The notes under the pieces are model-generated. The model was not told the origin of the DNA, did not search any database, and saw only the letters and a list, made by a program, of their open reading frames with translations. From the NCBI GenBank assembly GCA_003285105.1, contig CP030158.1, forward strand, positions 3,268,664 through 3,332,663: a stretch of DNA of 64,000 nucleotides, given 5' to 3'. Below, piece by piece: positions 1-9,046 of this stretch. The position numbers and the translations under genes were made by a program. Numbering within the stretch: position 1 is the first letter of the stretch; every line of letters starts with the position of its first letter. The stretch is from Roseithermus sacchariphilus. GTDB lineage: Bacteria; Bacteroidota; Rhodothermia; Rhodothermales; MEBIC09517.

Positions 1-91
1 CGACTGGATCGCCCGGAACCGGTACGCGTGGTTCGGCCGGCGGGAGAGCTGCCGCATCCCCACGCCGGACGTGATGGACCGCTTCCTCTAG
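1..91 (+). CDS. C-terminal end of a DCC-family (DUF393) thiol-disulfide oxidoreductase, partial
   Basis: Only the last 29 codons are in the window, ending at TAG 89-91. The readable tail contains WIARNRYAWFGRRESCRIP, which matches the conserved C-terminal pattern of DCC/DUF393 proteins (…W.ARNRYRWFGRR..C..P). Family members are small proteins with a DxLCxxC motif near the N-terminus, which lies outside this window, so the catalytic part cannot be checked. The gene converges on the DUF4175 gene, with 45 bp between the stop codons. Confidence 0.6.
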   Translation, partial: DWIARNRYAWFGRRESCRIPTPDVMDRFL

Positions 92-136
92 CCCGAGGCG
101 CGAGGCCCTGCCCGCGAAGGTCGCCGCCTGCCGGCG

Positions 137-3100
137 CTACGGGTCGGTCGACTGCAGGAGTTCGAAGTAGCGTTTGATGAGCTCTTCGTAGTCGGGGGCA
201 TAGCCGCTTTCCAGCGCCCGGATGAGGGCCCGGCGGAGCTGGTCGGCCTGTTCGGCCGGCGTCTGGCCCGGCGGGCTGTCACGGTCGAACAGGTCCTGCT
301 CGGGCCGCTGGCCCTCGCGGCGGTTTTCGCGGCCGCGTTCGCGGATGGAACGTTGCGCGTCGAGCAGGCGCGTCAGGATCTGCTGCTGGCGCTGGACGGT
401 CTGCCGGTTGACGCGGTTGCGTTGCAACTCCTGGATCGTCTCTTCCATCTGCTCCGCGATCTTGTTGAGATCCCCCAGCAGCTTGCCGCGGGCTTCCGGG
501 TTGCGGCTCATCTCCCGGAGTTGCCGGCGCAGGGCGTCCTGCTGGGCCGCCATCTGCTGGAGGCGCTGTTGCATGTCCGACGTGAGGCGGTCGCCCTGCA
601 TGTCGTTGAGGAGTTGCTGGAGCTGCTGGTTGAGCTGCTGCTGCTGCCCGGCCATCTGCTGGAGCTGCTGGATCATCTGCTGCAACGACATCGAGCCGCT
701 GCCGCCGCTCTGCTGCATGTTCATGAGCTGATCGAGCAATTCCGAGAGCAGCAGGGCCAGCTCGTTGAGGTGCATCATGGAGCCTTTCTGATGCCCGGCG
801 GCGCGGACGGCCGTGCGTTCGGCGAGGGCCTCCGTGGCCGAGGCCATCTCGCGCAGGGCCTCGCCGGCCTGCTGCTGGACCTGGCGGCTCATCTGCGGGA
901 TCTCCCGTGCCAGCCGCTGCAGCGAGTCGCTGACGACCGCGAGGCCTTCGCTGAGCTCGACCTGGCGCTGGGCGTAGGTCCGCAGCTGGGGGCTGTCCGA
1001 GGCGAGGCGGCTCACGTCCCCGCGCAGGCTTTCCTGCTGCTGGGAGAGGCGGAGGATGTCGTCCAGGGCCCGGCGCAGACCGGCCCGATTGATCTGGATC
1101 ATCTGCCCCTGCATGCCCTGCTGCATCTGCTGGAGCTGTTGCTGCATCTGCTGGAGCTGCTGCTGCATCTGCTGCTGGCCCTGCTGCGCCTGATCGAGCC
1201 GGTTCTGGCGCAACTGCTCGGCATTCTGCTCCATCTGCCGGGGCAATCGCCGGGCGTCTTCGTGGAGTTGCTCCATCTCGTCGGCCGGCGTGTTGCGCAT
1301 CTGCTCCATCTGTTCCAGCAGGTCCCGTAGCTGCTCGGCCAGCTCCTCCATCTCCTCCCGGGAACGTTCCTGCTCCCGGGCCAGCCGCTCGGCGTCCTGC
1401 GGCTGCTCGCCCTGCGGCTGCTCGTCCTGCGGCTGCTCGCCCTGCGGCTGCTCGCCCTGCGGCTGCTCGCCCTGCGGCTGCTCGCCCTGCGGCTGCTCGC
1501 CCTGCGGCTGCTCGCCCTGCGGCTGTTCGCCCTGCGGCTGTTCGCCCTGCGGCTGTTCGCCCTGCGGCTGTTCGCCCTGCGGCTGTTCGCCCTGCGGCTG
1601 TTCGCCCTGCGGCTGCTCGTCCTGCGGCTGCTCGTCCTGCGGCTGCTCGTCCTGCGGCTGTTCCTCTTTGAGCCGGCGGGTCTGTTCGGCGAGGCGTTCC
1701 TGGCGGCGGGCCAGCTCCTCGGCGCGGCGGGCGGCTTCCTCCAGGTTCTGTTGCAGACGGATGCGCTTGAACAACTCCAGCGCCCGCTCCAGCCGCTGCT
1801 GGTACTGCTCCTCGTTGAACTCGAAGTCCTGCAGCGACTGTTGCATCTGCGGCAGGTCGAGGTTCTGCATGGCTTCCTGGAGCCGCTGGAGGGCTTCCCG
1901 TAGCTCCGGCGAGTTGATCTCCTCGACGGTCTTCTGCAGCTCCCGGTACAGTTCGAGCGTCTCCGGGCTGACCAGGTCGTTCTCCTCCATCTGCTCGGAG
2001 AGCCGCTGCATCTCCCGGCTCAGCTCTTCGACGCGCTGTTCGATCTGTTGCTGGCGTTGCTGTACCTGCTCCAGCTGGCGTTCATCCTCCCAGTCGGATT
2101 GCTGCTTCCGGCGCAGTTCGTCGCGCAGTTCCTGAAACTGGTCGCGGAGCTGGTCGGTCTCCTGCAGCAGTTCTTCCATCGTCTGCTGCGCCTCGTCCTG
2201 CGCGGCGTCCAGTTCGCGGTACTGCTCGGCCAGCGAGGGCAGGCGCAGGCGATGCGTGGCGCTCTGGGCCGCCTTGTAGCCGGCCACGGCGTCGTTGTCC
2301 CACACCTTCACGTAGTACTCGACCACGTCGCCCGGCACGAGGTCGAGCCCGGTGGACTCGTTGAGCAGCCAGGTATGGAGCAGTTCCTGGTCCAGCAGCG
2401 TGCGGTCCTTCAGCGGGAGGGGCACCTCCGAGAAGGTGTCCTGTGGGGTGCCGAAGCGGCTTTCGGCGAGGCGGTAGTAGAGGCGGAGGCGGGAGAAGCC
2501 GAAGTCGTCGTGGATGCGCAGGCGCAGATCGGCGCGGAGTGCGTCGCTGAGCTCGGTCTGCGGGGCGGGGGAGAGGAGGACGACGGACGGATAGGCATCC
2601 GTGAGCAGGGTGAGGGTGTAGGTGATGGGGTCGCGGTTTTCGAGGCCTTCGGCGTTGCGGAGCAGGATCTGGTAGGATCCGGCCCGGCGGAGCGTGAAGC
2701 GCCCCGAGGCCGTCGTCCCGTCGAGGGCGAGCGTGTCCAGGCGGCCGTCGTCGAAGCGAAGGAAGGCCTCGGTCACGTCCGGCCCGCCGACCCCGACCTC
2801 GACGGCCACCTCGGTGCCGGGCAGGGCGGTGACGTCTCCGGCATTCGGGGCGAGGCGTTGCGAGGGGATGCGGGTGTAGGCCGGGAAGGTCAGCGCCACA
2901 CGCAGGCTGCGCACGAGCGGCCGCTCGACCACGCGCGCCTCATACCAGGGCGTCGTCACCGGGCCTGCATCGAGGCGATAGCGGAACGAGGCCCGCACGT
3001 TGACGACCGTGTGGCGGAAGGTGCCCGTCGAGTCGGCCGTCAGGCGGATGGGTTCGATCAGATCCTCGCCGAGCTGGTTGAGGGCCAGTTCGATCTCGGG

Positions 3101-3793
3101 CGGCACGTCGCGGCCGTCGGCGCGGGCGGTGATCTCCAGCGCCTCGCCCTTCACCAGCTCGACGGAGCCGGGTTCGACCAGGAGCCGGAACGGGGCCGGG
3201 CGTTCGAAGGCGGTGCCGGGGGAGAACAGCCGGCCTGCGGCGTCGAAGAACCGGCCCGGCGTGACGAGCATGAAGACGAGCAGCCCGACGACGGGCAGGC
3301 TGGCCAGCCTGCCGACGCGCCGGACCCGCTGGAAGTCTTCCACGCGCTCGAAGGGGACCGACTGCACCTGCTCGCCCAGCATCCGCACGGCGCGGTCGAC
3401 GAGCTCCGGGGGGGCTTCGCTGCGGCGGCCTTCGGCCAGGTCCAGCAGGTTCACCAGGCGGTCGGCCACCTCCGGGTAGCGCTGCCCGATGCGCCGGGCC
3501 ACGGCCTGCTCGCCCGGCCCCGGCAGCACCCTGAGCAGCCGCAGCAGGGGGATGACGCCGAAGTAGACGAGCAACCCGCCGGCGAGGCCCAGCACGGTGT
3601 AGTAGAGCACCGTGCGCGGCGTCGGGTCCAGCCAGAACCCCGCCTCCACGGCCACGGCGACGAACAGCACGCCGGCCAGGATGCCCAGCGTCAGCAGCAG
3701 CCCGCAGGCCAGCTCGGCCAGGGTGATGCGGCGGATGGTGGCCCGGAGGCGGTCGCGGATGGCGGCCAGCAGGCTCAGCGTGTGCTCGCTCAT
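137..3793 (-). CDS. DUF4175 family membrane protein with a long Gln/Glu coiled coil and EQPQ repeats
   Basis: 1218 aa. Two hydrophobic segments sit near residues 24-50 and 58-82 and a third near 166-180. An Ig-like region of about 200-500 follows, then a very long Q/E/R/L-rich coiled-coil region from about 520 to the end. This layout and the N-terminal sequence (AVARRIGQRYPEVADRLVN) match the DUF4175 proteins of Bacteroidota, whose function is unknown. They are often near VWA/Bat-type genes; none is seen here. Residues about 711-800 are 18 copies of a five-residue unit EQPQ(G/D), which is long even for this family. ATG at 3791-3793 is the natural start, just before the first membrane segment. 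The protein is probably anchored in the inner membrane with a large helical domain. Confidence 0.8.
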   Translation of the reverse strand: MSEHTLSLLAAIRDRLRATIRRITLAELACGLLLTLGILAGVLFVAVAVEAGFWLDPTPRTVLYYTVLGLAGGLLVYFGVIPLLRLLRVLPGPGEQAVARRIGQRYPEVADRLVNLLDLAEGRRSEAPPELVDRAVRMLGEQVQSVPFERVEDFQRVRRVGRLASLPVVGLLVFMLVTPGRFFDAAGRLFSPGTAFERPAPFRLLVEPGSVELVKGEALEITARADGRDVPPEIELALNQLGEDLIEPIRLTADSTGTFRHTVVNVRASFRYRLDAGPVTTPWYEARVVERPLVRSLRVALTFPAYTRIPSQRLAPNAGDVTALPGTEVAVEVGVGGPDVTEAFLRFDDGRLDTLALDGTTASGRFTLRRAGSYQILLRNAEGLENRDPITYTLTLLTDAYPSVVLLSPAPQTELSDALRADLRLRIHDDFGFSRLRLYYRLAESRFGTPQDTFSEVPLPLKDRTLLDQELLHTWLLNESTGLDLVPGDVVEYYVKVWDNDAVAGYKAAQSATHRLRLPSLAEQYRELDAAQDEAQQTMEELLQETDQLRDQFQELRDELRRKQQSDWEDERQLEQVQQRQQQIEQRVEELSREMQRLSEQMEENDLVSPETLELYRELQKTVEEINSPELREALQRLQEAMQNLDLPQMQQSLQDFEFNEEQYQQRLERALELFKRIRLQQNLEEAARRAEELARRQERLAEQTRRLKEEQPQDEQPQDEQPQDEQPQGEQPQGEQPQGEQPQGEQPQGEQPQGEQPQGEQPQGEQPQGEQPQGEQPQGEQPQGEQPQDEQPQGEQPQDAERLAREQERSREEMEELAEQLRDLLEQMEQMRNTPADEMEQLHEDARRLPRQMEQNAEQLRQNRLDQAQQGQQQMQQQLQQMQQQLQQMQQGMQGQMIQINRAGLRRALDDILRLSQQQESLRGDVSRLASDSPQLRTYAQRQVELSEGLAVVSDSLQRLAREIPQMSRQVQQQAGEALREMASATEALAERTAVRAAGHQKGSMMHLNELALLLSELLDQLMNMQQSGGSGSMSLQQMIQQLQQMAGQQQQLNQQLQQLLNDMQGDRLTSDMQQRLQQMAAQQDALRRQLREMSRNPEARGKLLGDLNKIAEQMEETIQELQRNRVNRQTVQRQQQILTRLLDAQRSIRERGRENRREGQRPEQDLFDRDSPPGQTPAEQADQLRRALIRALESGYAPDYEELIKRYFELLQSTDP
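1395..1664 (-). repeat. 18 tandem 15-bp repeats inside the DUF4175 gene
   Basis: Eighteen contiguous 15-bp units, each encoding EQPQG or EQPQD. The glutamate codon is GAG at both ends of the array but GAA in a central block (about 1525-1604). The D variants cluster at the two edges. This block structure suggests growth by duplication of sub-blocks. Because the unit is 15 bp, changes in copy number keep the reading frame. Confidence 0.97.
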
Positions 3794-3871
3794 GGACGAA
3801 AGACGGCGTTGTCGGAGGGACCGAGATCGGGGCCTGAAGGTGTACCCCGGGGCCGGGGGCGGGTTTCGGTA

Positions 3872-3899
3872 GGGCGGGTTCGGGAGCAGGGGGTGTGCG
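3872..3899 (+). repeat. 28-bp direct repeat, copy 1, upstream of the phosphodiester glycosidase gene
   Basis: Identical over 28 bp to positions 5783-5810. It starts GGGCGGGTTCGGGAGCAGG and ends GGGTGTGCG. The copy lies in the spacer between the divergent DUF4175 and phosphodiester glycosidase genes, about 123 bp before the ATG at 4023. No promoter-like hexamers with good spacing were found beside it. Confidence 0.95.
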
Positions 3900-4022
3900 A
3901 TGCCGTGGATCTCGGTGCCCAGAGTTACATCGTGAAATCTTCGCCGAATGGCCTATCTTCCAGGCGTTTCGGACAGGCGTTTCGGTGCCGGTCAAATCAG
4001 GACCTCGACTCAGGTTGTTCGG

Positions 4023-5711
4023 ATGTCTCGACGATTCTCCCGGCTCAAGACCTTCCGTGTTTTACTGATCTGTGTGCTGGGATGGCCAGGCATCACCATC
4101 CCGGCGCGCGCGCAGCTCACGCTGGACTGGCAGCCGGTGGAAGCTCTCAACGCCACGCTGCCGCCCAGCATCCGGGTCTTCCAGGCCAATGATCCCACGC
4201 TTCCGCTGAAAGCGTGGTACGTCCGCGCCGATCCGTCGGACACCACGTGGATCCTCACAGGTGTTCTCTCGGACGATGCCGATGGCCTGGAGCCCGTCTC
4301 CTCCTTCGTGGCCGATGCCGATGCGCTCGTGGGCATCAACGCCGGCTACTTCGGCGGTGGCACCTCGTACAGCCTCGTCGTACACCGAGGTCAGAAGCGA
4401 GCGACGAACCTCGGAGCGCTGAACCGAAACGGGCTGACGTTCTATCCGACGCGCTCGGCCTTCGGGATGCGAGCGGACGGCTCGCCGGACGTGGCCTGGG
4501 TGTATGAGGTCGACGGGACGACGTACGCCTACCCGAATCCGAGCCCCAACGAGGAGGGGGCGCCCCAGCCGGTGCCCACGGCCGAGTTTCCGGAAGGCGG
4601 GGCCCCCTGGGCCGTCACGGATGCCGTCGGTGGCGGGCCGGTGCTGGTCGAGGGAAGCCGGCAGCGCATCACCTGGGAGGAGGAAGTGTTCTTCGGCTCC
4701 GGCATCGGAACGCCGGAGATGCGGAACCCACGCACGGCCGTGGGCTACACCGCCGACGGTGAGGTGCTCCTGCTCGTCGTCGACGGTCGACAGGCCGCCA
4801 GCCGTGGCGCCTCGCTGATCGAACTGGCCGAGATCCTGCTCGACCTCGGGGCTGTCGAGGCCGTCAACCTCGACGGCGGTGGCTCGTCGACGATGGTCGT
4901 CGGGGAGACGCTGGTCAACCGGCCGTCGGACGGCAGCGAGCGGGCCGTTGCTTCGGCGCTGCTGTTGATGCCGGCGCCCGACGACGAGGGCGGCGGCACC
5001 AATTCGCCGATCGTGTTCGACACCGGAGATGCCTGCTGCTACCGCGAGGTAGGCGAGTGGTTCGAGAGTGCCAACACCCCGTATTATGGGGGCACACCGG
5101 CGCGGCTCTTTGCGGCCGGTGACGGCAGCGGCACGGCGACCTTCCTGCTGGAGGGCATCGCACCCGGTCGCTACGTCGTAGAGGCGTGGTGGGTGCCCTC
5201 GTTCAACCGGGCGACCGACACGCCGTACACCGTGTACCACCAGGGGGCAGGCACCACCGTCCGCGTCGATCAGAGCAATGCCGCCACGCTGGGGCAGTGG
5301 AACGAACTGGGCCTGTTCGATCTGGCTCCGGGGGATTCCGTGGTGGTCAGCAACGACGCGTCGGGGACGACCTCCCCGGCCTATGTGTGCGTCGATGCGC
5401 TGCGGCTGACGCCCGTGACGGCCACGGCGGTGGAGCGTCCGGCACGACGGCCCGCCACGCCGACGCTGGATCTGTACCCGAACCCGACCCGCGGGGCGGT
5501 GACGCTGCGGTATATTCTGAACCACCCCGGCCGTGTGTCGGGATCGGTGGTCGACGTGCTTGGGCGGGTGGTCTATCGCTTCGATGACGAGGGCAGCCCG
5601 GGTGAGCGGCAGCTGCATCTGGACTGGACGGCGCCGGCGCCGGGGCTGTACCTTGTGCGCCTGGTCACGCCCGACGGTGTGCGGCAGCAGCCGCTGATCA
5701 TCCTGCCGTGA
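4023..5711 (+). CDS. Secreted phosphodiester glycosidase (NAGPA/DUF2233) with golvesin-like domain and T9SS sorting tail
   Basis: 562 aa from ATG 4023, chosen because it begins a signal peptide (basic start, LLICVLGW core, cut near ARAQ); longer in-frame starts add a non-signal tail. Residues about 60-330 form the phosphodiester glycosidase domain: GINAGYFGG, LLVVDGRQ and LGAVEAVNLDGGGSSTM are the family hallmarks (the human relative removes GlcNAc from phosphodiesters). Residues about 345-480 resemble a golvesin C-terminal-like beta domain (VFDTGDACCYREVGEW … CVDALRLTP). The last 75 residues (LYPNPTRG … APGLYLVRLV) form a type A T9SS sorting domain, so the protein is probably released or anchored outside the outer membrane. 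The exact glycan target is unknown. Confidence 0.85.
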   Translation: MSRRFSRLKTFRVLLICVLGWPGITIPARAQLTLDWQPVEALNATLPPSIRVFQANDPTLPLKAWYVRADPSDTTWILTGVLSDDADGLEPVSSFVADADALVGINAGYFGGGTSYSLVVHRGQKRATNLGALNRNGLTFYPTRSAFGMRADGSPDVAWVYEVDGTTYAYPNPSPNEEGAPQPVPTAEFPEGGAPWAVTDAVGGGPVLVEGSRQRITWEEEVFFGSGIGTPEMRNPRTAVGYTADGEVLLLVVDGRQAASRGASLIELAEILLDLGAVEAVNLDGGGSSTMVVGETLVNRPSDGSERAVASALLLMPAPDDEGGGTNSPIVFDTGDACCYREVGEWFESANTPYYGGTPARLFAAGDGSGTATFLLEGIAPGRYVVEAWWVPSFNRATDTPYTVYHQGAGTTVRVDQSNAATLGQWNELGLFDLAPGDSVVVSNDASGTTSPAYVCVDALRLTPVTATAVERPARRPATPTLDLYPNPTRGAVTLRYILNHPGRVSGSVVDVLGRVVYRFDDEGSPGERQLHLDWTAPAPGLYLVRLVTPDGVRQQPLIILP

Positions 5712-5782
5712 CGTGGGCCTGGTGCTCTCTTCCAGGCAGCCGGGAGCGTCGCCCCCGGCACGCCGTCATGCGGAGCGGAACC

Positions 5783-5810
5783 GGGCGGGTTCGGGAGCAG
5801 GGGGTGTGCG
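5783..5810 (+). repeat. 28-bp direct repeat, copy 2, upstream of the sialidase gene
   Basis: Perfect second copy of 3872-3899, about 78 bp before the sialidase ATG at 5889. A TATTAT that could serve as a -10 lies 18 bp downstream (5829-5834), but no good -35 is at the right distance. The sequences around the two copies differ, so the match is not part of a longer duplication. Confidence 0.95.
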
Positions 5811-5888
5811 GGATTCGTGCGAAGATGGTATTATCCCCGTGCGATCCCGCGGCTCCGCACCGCCTCTTCTCCGAACGCCCCGCTTCCC

Positions 5889-6974
5889 ATGCTTCGACGC
5901 CTCCAACACCTTCATCTCCTCGCCTTGCTGAGTGGTCTGCCCTGGCTGCTGGCTCCGGTCGTTCGGGGGCAGGCTCCGCCGCTGCCGGAGTACGTGCTGG
6001 AACGCTCGTTTATATTCGAGGAAGCCCCCTTTCCGAGCAGCCATGCCTCTACCATCGTGGAAGTCCCCGGAGGGGATCTGCTGGCGGCCTGGTTCGGGGG
6101 AACGGACGAAGGGGCGGATGACGTGGAGATCTGGCTGGCGCGCCGATCGCCGGGCGGCGGGTGGTCGGCCCCGGTGCCCATGACGGATTTCCCGGAGATC
6201 CCGCTGTGGAACCCCGTCCTCTTCCAGGATGCGAGGAAGACCTGGCTTTTCTTCAAGATCGGCCCGAGCCCGCGGGAATGGCTGGGCGCCTATCGCACCT
6301 CGACCGACGGCGGCCGGACCTGGAGCCCCATCACCTACCTGTCTGCCGGCCAGCTGGGGCCGATCCGGGCCAAGCCGATCCTGCTCGCCGACGGCACGCT
6401 GCTGGCCGGCACGTCCGTCGAGGCCGGCTACCGCGGGGATACGCCGCCCGAGGCGCCCTACCGGGGCTGGGCCTCGTGGGTCGAGCGCAGCCGCGACGGA
6501 GGGATCACCTGGACCCGGCACGGCCCGATCGTGGTGCCGGGGGAGCCGTACGGCGTCATCCAGCCGGCCCTCTGGCAGGCCGACGACGGGTCGGTGCACA
6601 TGCTGCTGCGGAGCACCCGGCGGATCGGCGCCGTCTGTGAAGCCGTCTCGACCGACGGCGGGCTGACGTGGAGCCCGGCCCGCCCGACGTCGCTGCCCAA
6701 CCCCAATGCCGGCGTGGACGTGGTCAAGCTGCGCGATGGCCGGCTCGTGCTGGCCTACAACCACACCGAGCACGGCCGTACGCCCATCCACATCGCCGTC
6801 TCGACCGATGACGGCCGTAGCTGGCAGGATCCGTTGGTTGTGGAAGACGGACCGGGCGAGTTTTCGTATCCGGCCCTCATCCAGGCCGCCGACGGCCTCC
6901 TCCATCTGACCTATACCTGGAAGCGTGAACGCATCCGGCACGTCGTGATCGACCCGGAGCGGTTGCCGCGCTGA
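5889..6974 (+). CDS. Secreted sialidase/BNR-repeat family exo-glycosidase
   Basis: 361 aa from ATG 5889, at the start of a signal peptide (MLRRLQHLHLLALLSG, cut after VRGQ). Four Asp-box type BNR repeats are visible: STDGGRTW, SRDGGITW, STDGGLTW and STDDGRSW, spaced as in a six-bladed propeller. The early HASTIVEVPGGDLLAAWFGG segment is typical of the BNR_2 'exo-alpha-sialidase' group. Members act on sialic acid or on other sugars, so the substrate is not fixed by sequence. The gene is followed after 56 bp by an aldolase of the N-acetylneuraminate lyase superfamily, which supports a sialic-acid-like use. Confidence 0.8.
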   Translation: MLRRLQHLHLLALLSGLPWLLAPVVRGQAPPLPEYVLERSFIFEEAPFPSSHASTIVEVPGGDLLAAWFGGTDEGADDVEIWLARRSPGGGWSAPVPMTDFPEIPLWNPVLFQDARKTWLFFKIGPSPREWLGAYRTSTDGGRTWSPITYLSAGQLGPIRAKPILLADGTLLAGTSVEAGYRGDTPPEAPYRGWASWVERSRDGGITWTRHGPIVVPGEPYGVIQPALWQADDGSVHMLLRSTRRIGAVCEAVSTDGGLTWSPARPTSLPNPNAGVDVVKLRDGRLVLAYNHTEHGRTPIHIAVSTDDGRSWQDPLVVEDGPGEFSYPALIQAADGLLHLTYTWKRERIRHVVIDPERLPR

Positions 6975-7030
6975 GCGGTACATCTCGTCTTCCCCGTTCG
7001 GGGGTGCCCCTGCCCGAGTCCCTGTTTCCG

Positions 7031-7948
7031 ATGAGCCGAGCCCTGAACGGTGTCATTGCCGCCTTGCTCACCCCGGTCGATGCCGGGGGCCGGGCGCATC
7101 CGCCGTCGTTGCCGGCTCTGATCGATTTCGTGCTGGAGCGAGGCGTCCGGGGGGTCTGCGTGGGAGGCGGGACGTCCGAGTACCCGCATTTCTCCGTCGA
7201 CGAACGCAAGCGACTCCTGACGGCGGCCGCGGAGCATCTGAACGGGAGGGGGCCCCTCGTCGCAGCCATCGGCGCCTCGACGTTACGCGATGTGCTCACG
7301 CTGGGGCGTCATGCGCTCGCGCTGGGCTGCGATGCGCTGCTGCTGCCTCCACCGCATTTCTACCGGTACGCGCAGGAGGATCTGGAGGCGTTCTTCCGGG
7401 CTGCCGCCGAGGCCCTGCCCGGGCCCATCCTCCTCTACGACCTGGCGGGATTCACCGGCAATCCCATCGAGCCCGACACCCGCCTCCGGCTGATGACGGA
7501 GGTGGACAACATCGTGGGGGTGAAGGATAGCAGCGGACGGCGAGCGTACCTGCGTCCGCTGGCCGAAGCCCGGGGGGCGTTGCCGTCTCCGATCACGCTG
7601 CTGGCGGGCAGCGATGGGCTCTTCCGCGAGGCCCTGGAACACGGGTGGGACGGCTGCATCTCGGGCATTGCCACCTGTTTCCCGGAGCTGCTCGTTGCCG
7701 TCGACGGTGCGTACCGCGCCGGCGACGAGGCGGCGCTGGGGCGGGCGCAGGCCGCGCTGGAGCGCCTGATCGAGCGGATCGAAGCGCTGCCGTTTCCGTG
7801 GCTGCTTCGCGTGGCCGCGGCGCTGCGCGGGTTGCCCACCGGGCCGCTCGGGTGGCCGCTGAGCCCCGGCCGGCTCCAGCAGATCGAGGCCCTGCGCACC
7901 GAACTGCCCGCCTGGTTCGCCGGCTCGTTCCCGGACATCGTGTGGTAG
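7031..7948 (+). CDS. Dihydrodipicolinate synthase / N-acetylneuraminate lyase family aldolase
   Basis: 305 aa TIM-barrel class I aldolase. Lys165 in NIVGVKDSSG is the expected Schiff-base lysine, and Tyr136 in ILLYDLAGF is the catalytic tyrosine position. The early GGGTSEYPHFSVDER segment corresponds to the GTTGE…L..EER motif, altered in a way common in sugar-acid aldolases. ATG 7031 (MSRALNGVIAALLTP) gives the usual family N-terminus; a GTG at 7004 would add nine residues without support. It lies downstream of the sialidase in the same direction, so cleavage of a 2-keto-3-deoxy sugar acid such as sialic acid is a reasonable guess. True lysine-synthesis DapA is less likely in this context. 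Confidence 0.8.
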   Translation: MSRALNGVIAALLTPVDAGGRAHPPSLPALIDFVLERGVRGVCVGGGTSEYPHFSVDERKRLLTAAAEHLNGRGPLVAAIGASTLRDVLTLGRHALALGCDALLLPPPHFYRYAQEDLEAFFRAAAEALPGPILLYDLAGFTGNPIEPDTRLRLMTEVDNIVGVKDSSGRRAYLRPLAEARGALPSPITLLAGSDGLFREALEHGWDGCISGIATCFPELLVAVDGAYRAGDEAALGRAQAALERLIERIEALPFPWLLRVAAALRGLPTGPLGWPLSPGRLQQIEALRTELPAWFAGSFPDIVW

Positions 7949-8067
7949 GCCATGGGGCTGGATCCTGGTTGCCGATCGGGCGTGTGATGGGAGTTCGCAT
8001 CTGGAGGAAGGCGCCGGAGGAGCCGGCGTGCCTCCGGTGTCGTTGCGAAGAACAGAATGAGCCGGAG

Positions 8068-8688
8068 ATGATGCGTCGTTGGGCATCCATGCAACGGAAT
8101 GCGTGGCGGCTGGGGTTGCTGGTCATGCTCCTGGGGGCCGGTACCGCGCACGCACAGGTCGTCTTTCACGCGGGTGGGGGTGTCAACCTCGCCCGCAGCC
8201 CCGAGGTGATGGACGGCGCCTCGCCGGGCCTCGATGTAGGCGCGGGCGTCGGGGCGTTCATCGGGCCGTTCCTTACCGTGCGGACGGGGCTGGACTATGC
8301 CCGTTTCCATGCCGACCCCGCGGCGGTACGGGAGGCGCTGAGCCTGACGTCCGGAGCGGTGCAGGGGGGAGGTGGCTATGCGCTGGCGTTTCTGGTGGAC
8401 CTCAAGCTCAACGCGCCGCTCTGGGGGGCCCTCTCCCCGTATGGAGCCGTCGGACTGGGCGGGCTTCACTTCGTCGAACGCGATGCCACCGTCGTGTCGG
8501 ACGCCGGGGGAGAGGCCGTGCTGAACGGGCGGTCGGAGACGGGGCCGGCGGTGTCGCTGGCGGCCGGCTTGAACATGGTGGTTTCTTCCCGGATCGCGCT
8601 GTTCGTGGAGGCCCGCCACATCGCCGGACGGCAGGCGGCGGACGCTCTGGTCTATCGCCCGCTACGGGTGGGCGTCGCGGTGCGATGA
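8068..8688 (+). CDS. Small outer-membrane beta-barrel protein
   Basis: 206 aa from ATG 8068 (8071 and 8089 are in-frame alternatives; all retain the signal peptide ending THAQ). The mature part alternates polar and hydrophobic residues with many glycines (HAGGGVNLARS, VGAGVGAFIGPF, LSPYGAVGLGGLHF, VSLAAGLNMVVS) and ends in VGVAVR. This is typical of eight-stranded OmpA/OmpW-like or PF13505-type barrels. The exact function is not recognisable. It follows the aldolase by 119 bp and may be a separate transcription unit. Confidence 0.7.
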   Translation: MMRRWASMQRNAWRLGLLVMLLGAGTAHAQVVFHAGGGVNLARSPEVMDGASPGLDVGAGVGAFIGPFLTVRTGLDYARFHADPAAVREALSLTSGAVQGGGGYALAFLVDLKLNAPLWGALSPYGAVGLGGLHFVERDATVVSDAGGEAVLNGRSETGPAVSLAAGLNMVVSSRIALFVEARHIAGRQAADALVYRPLRVGVAVR

Positions 8689-8784
8689 GGGCGGAATGAG
8701 CGGGCGCCAGGTTATATGCACGGCGCCGGCGGGTCTGGAGCGTCGTGTCCGTGACGAAGGCAAACCAGACGGGTGTGACCGACC

Positions 8785-9003
8785 ATGACCGAGGCGTTGG
8801 AAACGCAGTTGCAGAAGATCGAGGCCGAGATCGACCGGTTGCGGCGGATCCGGCTGCAGGAGGGGGGAGATCCGCTGGCGGCCCTCAAGGCCAGCCGGGA
8901 TCTGGAGCGGGCGGCCGCCGCCCTGCATGCAGGCATCAAAGACCACGTGCTGCATCGGGGCATGCGAAGCCGCACCAGCCTGCATCACGTCGATTCCCCG
9001 TGA
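8785..9003 (+). CDS. Small coiled-coil hypothetical protein
   Basis: 72 aa. Residues 4-30 (EALETQLQKIEAEIDRLRR) show clear heptad spacing, followed by an Ala-rich helix (LERAAAALHAGI). No family recognised. The ATG at 8785 follows a spacer with a TATA-like stretch at 8712-8717. The codon pattern fits the neighbours, but short length keeps the call uncertain. Confidence 0.45.
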   Translation: MTEALETQLQKIEAEIDRLRRIRLQEGGDPLAALKASRDLERAAAALHAGIKDHVLHRGMRSRTSLHHVDSP

Positions 9004-9046
9004 CGAGGCGCGAGGACGCCTCTGTCGTGGTCTGGGGCGGCCCCCT

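Noticed and set aside
1395-1664. Possible CRISPR array
   Set aside because: Units are contiguous 15-mers without spacers and lie in frame inside a protein gene.
1290-2135. Plus-strand frame with (CGCSP) repeats
   Set aside because: It is the complementary reading of the EQPQ repeat in the DUF4175 gene; its composition is meaningless outside that.
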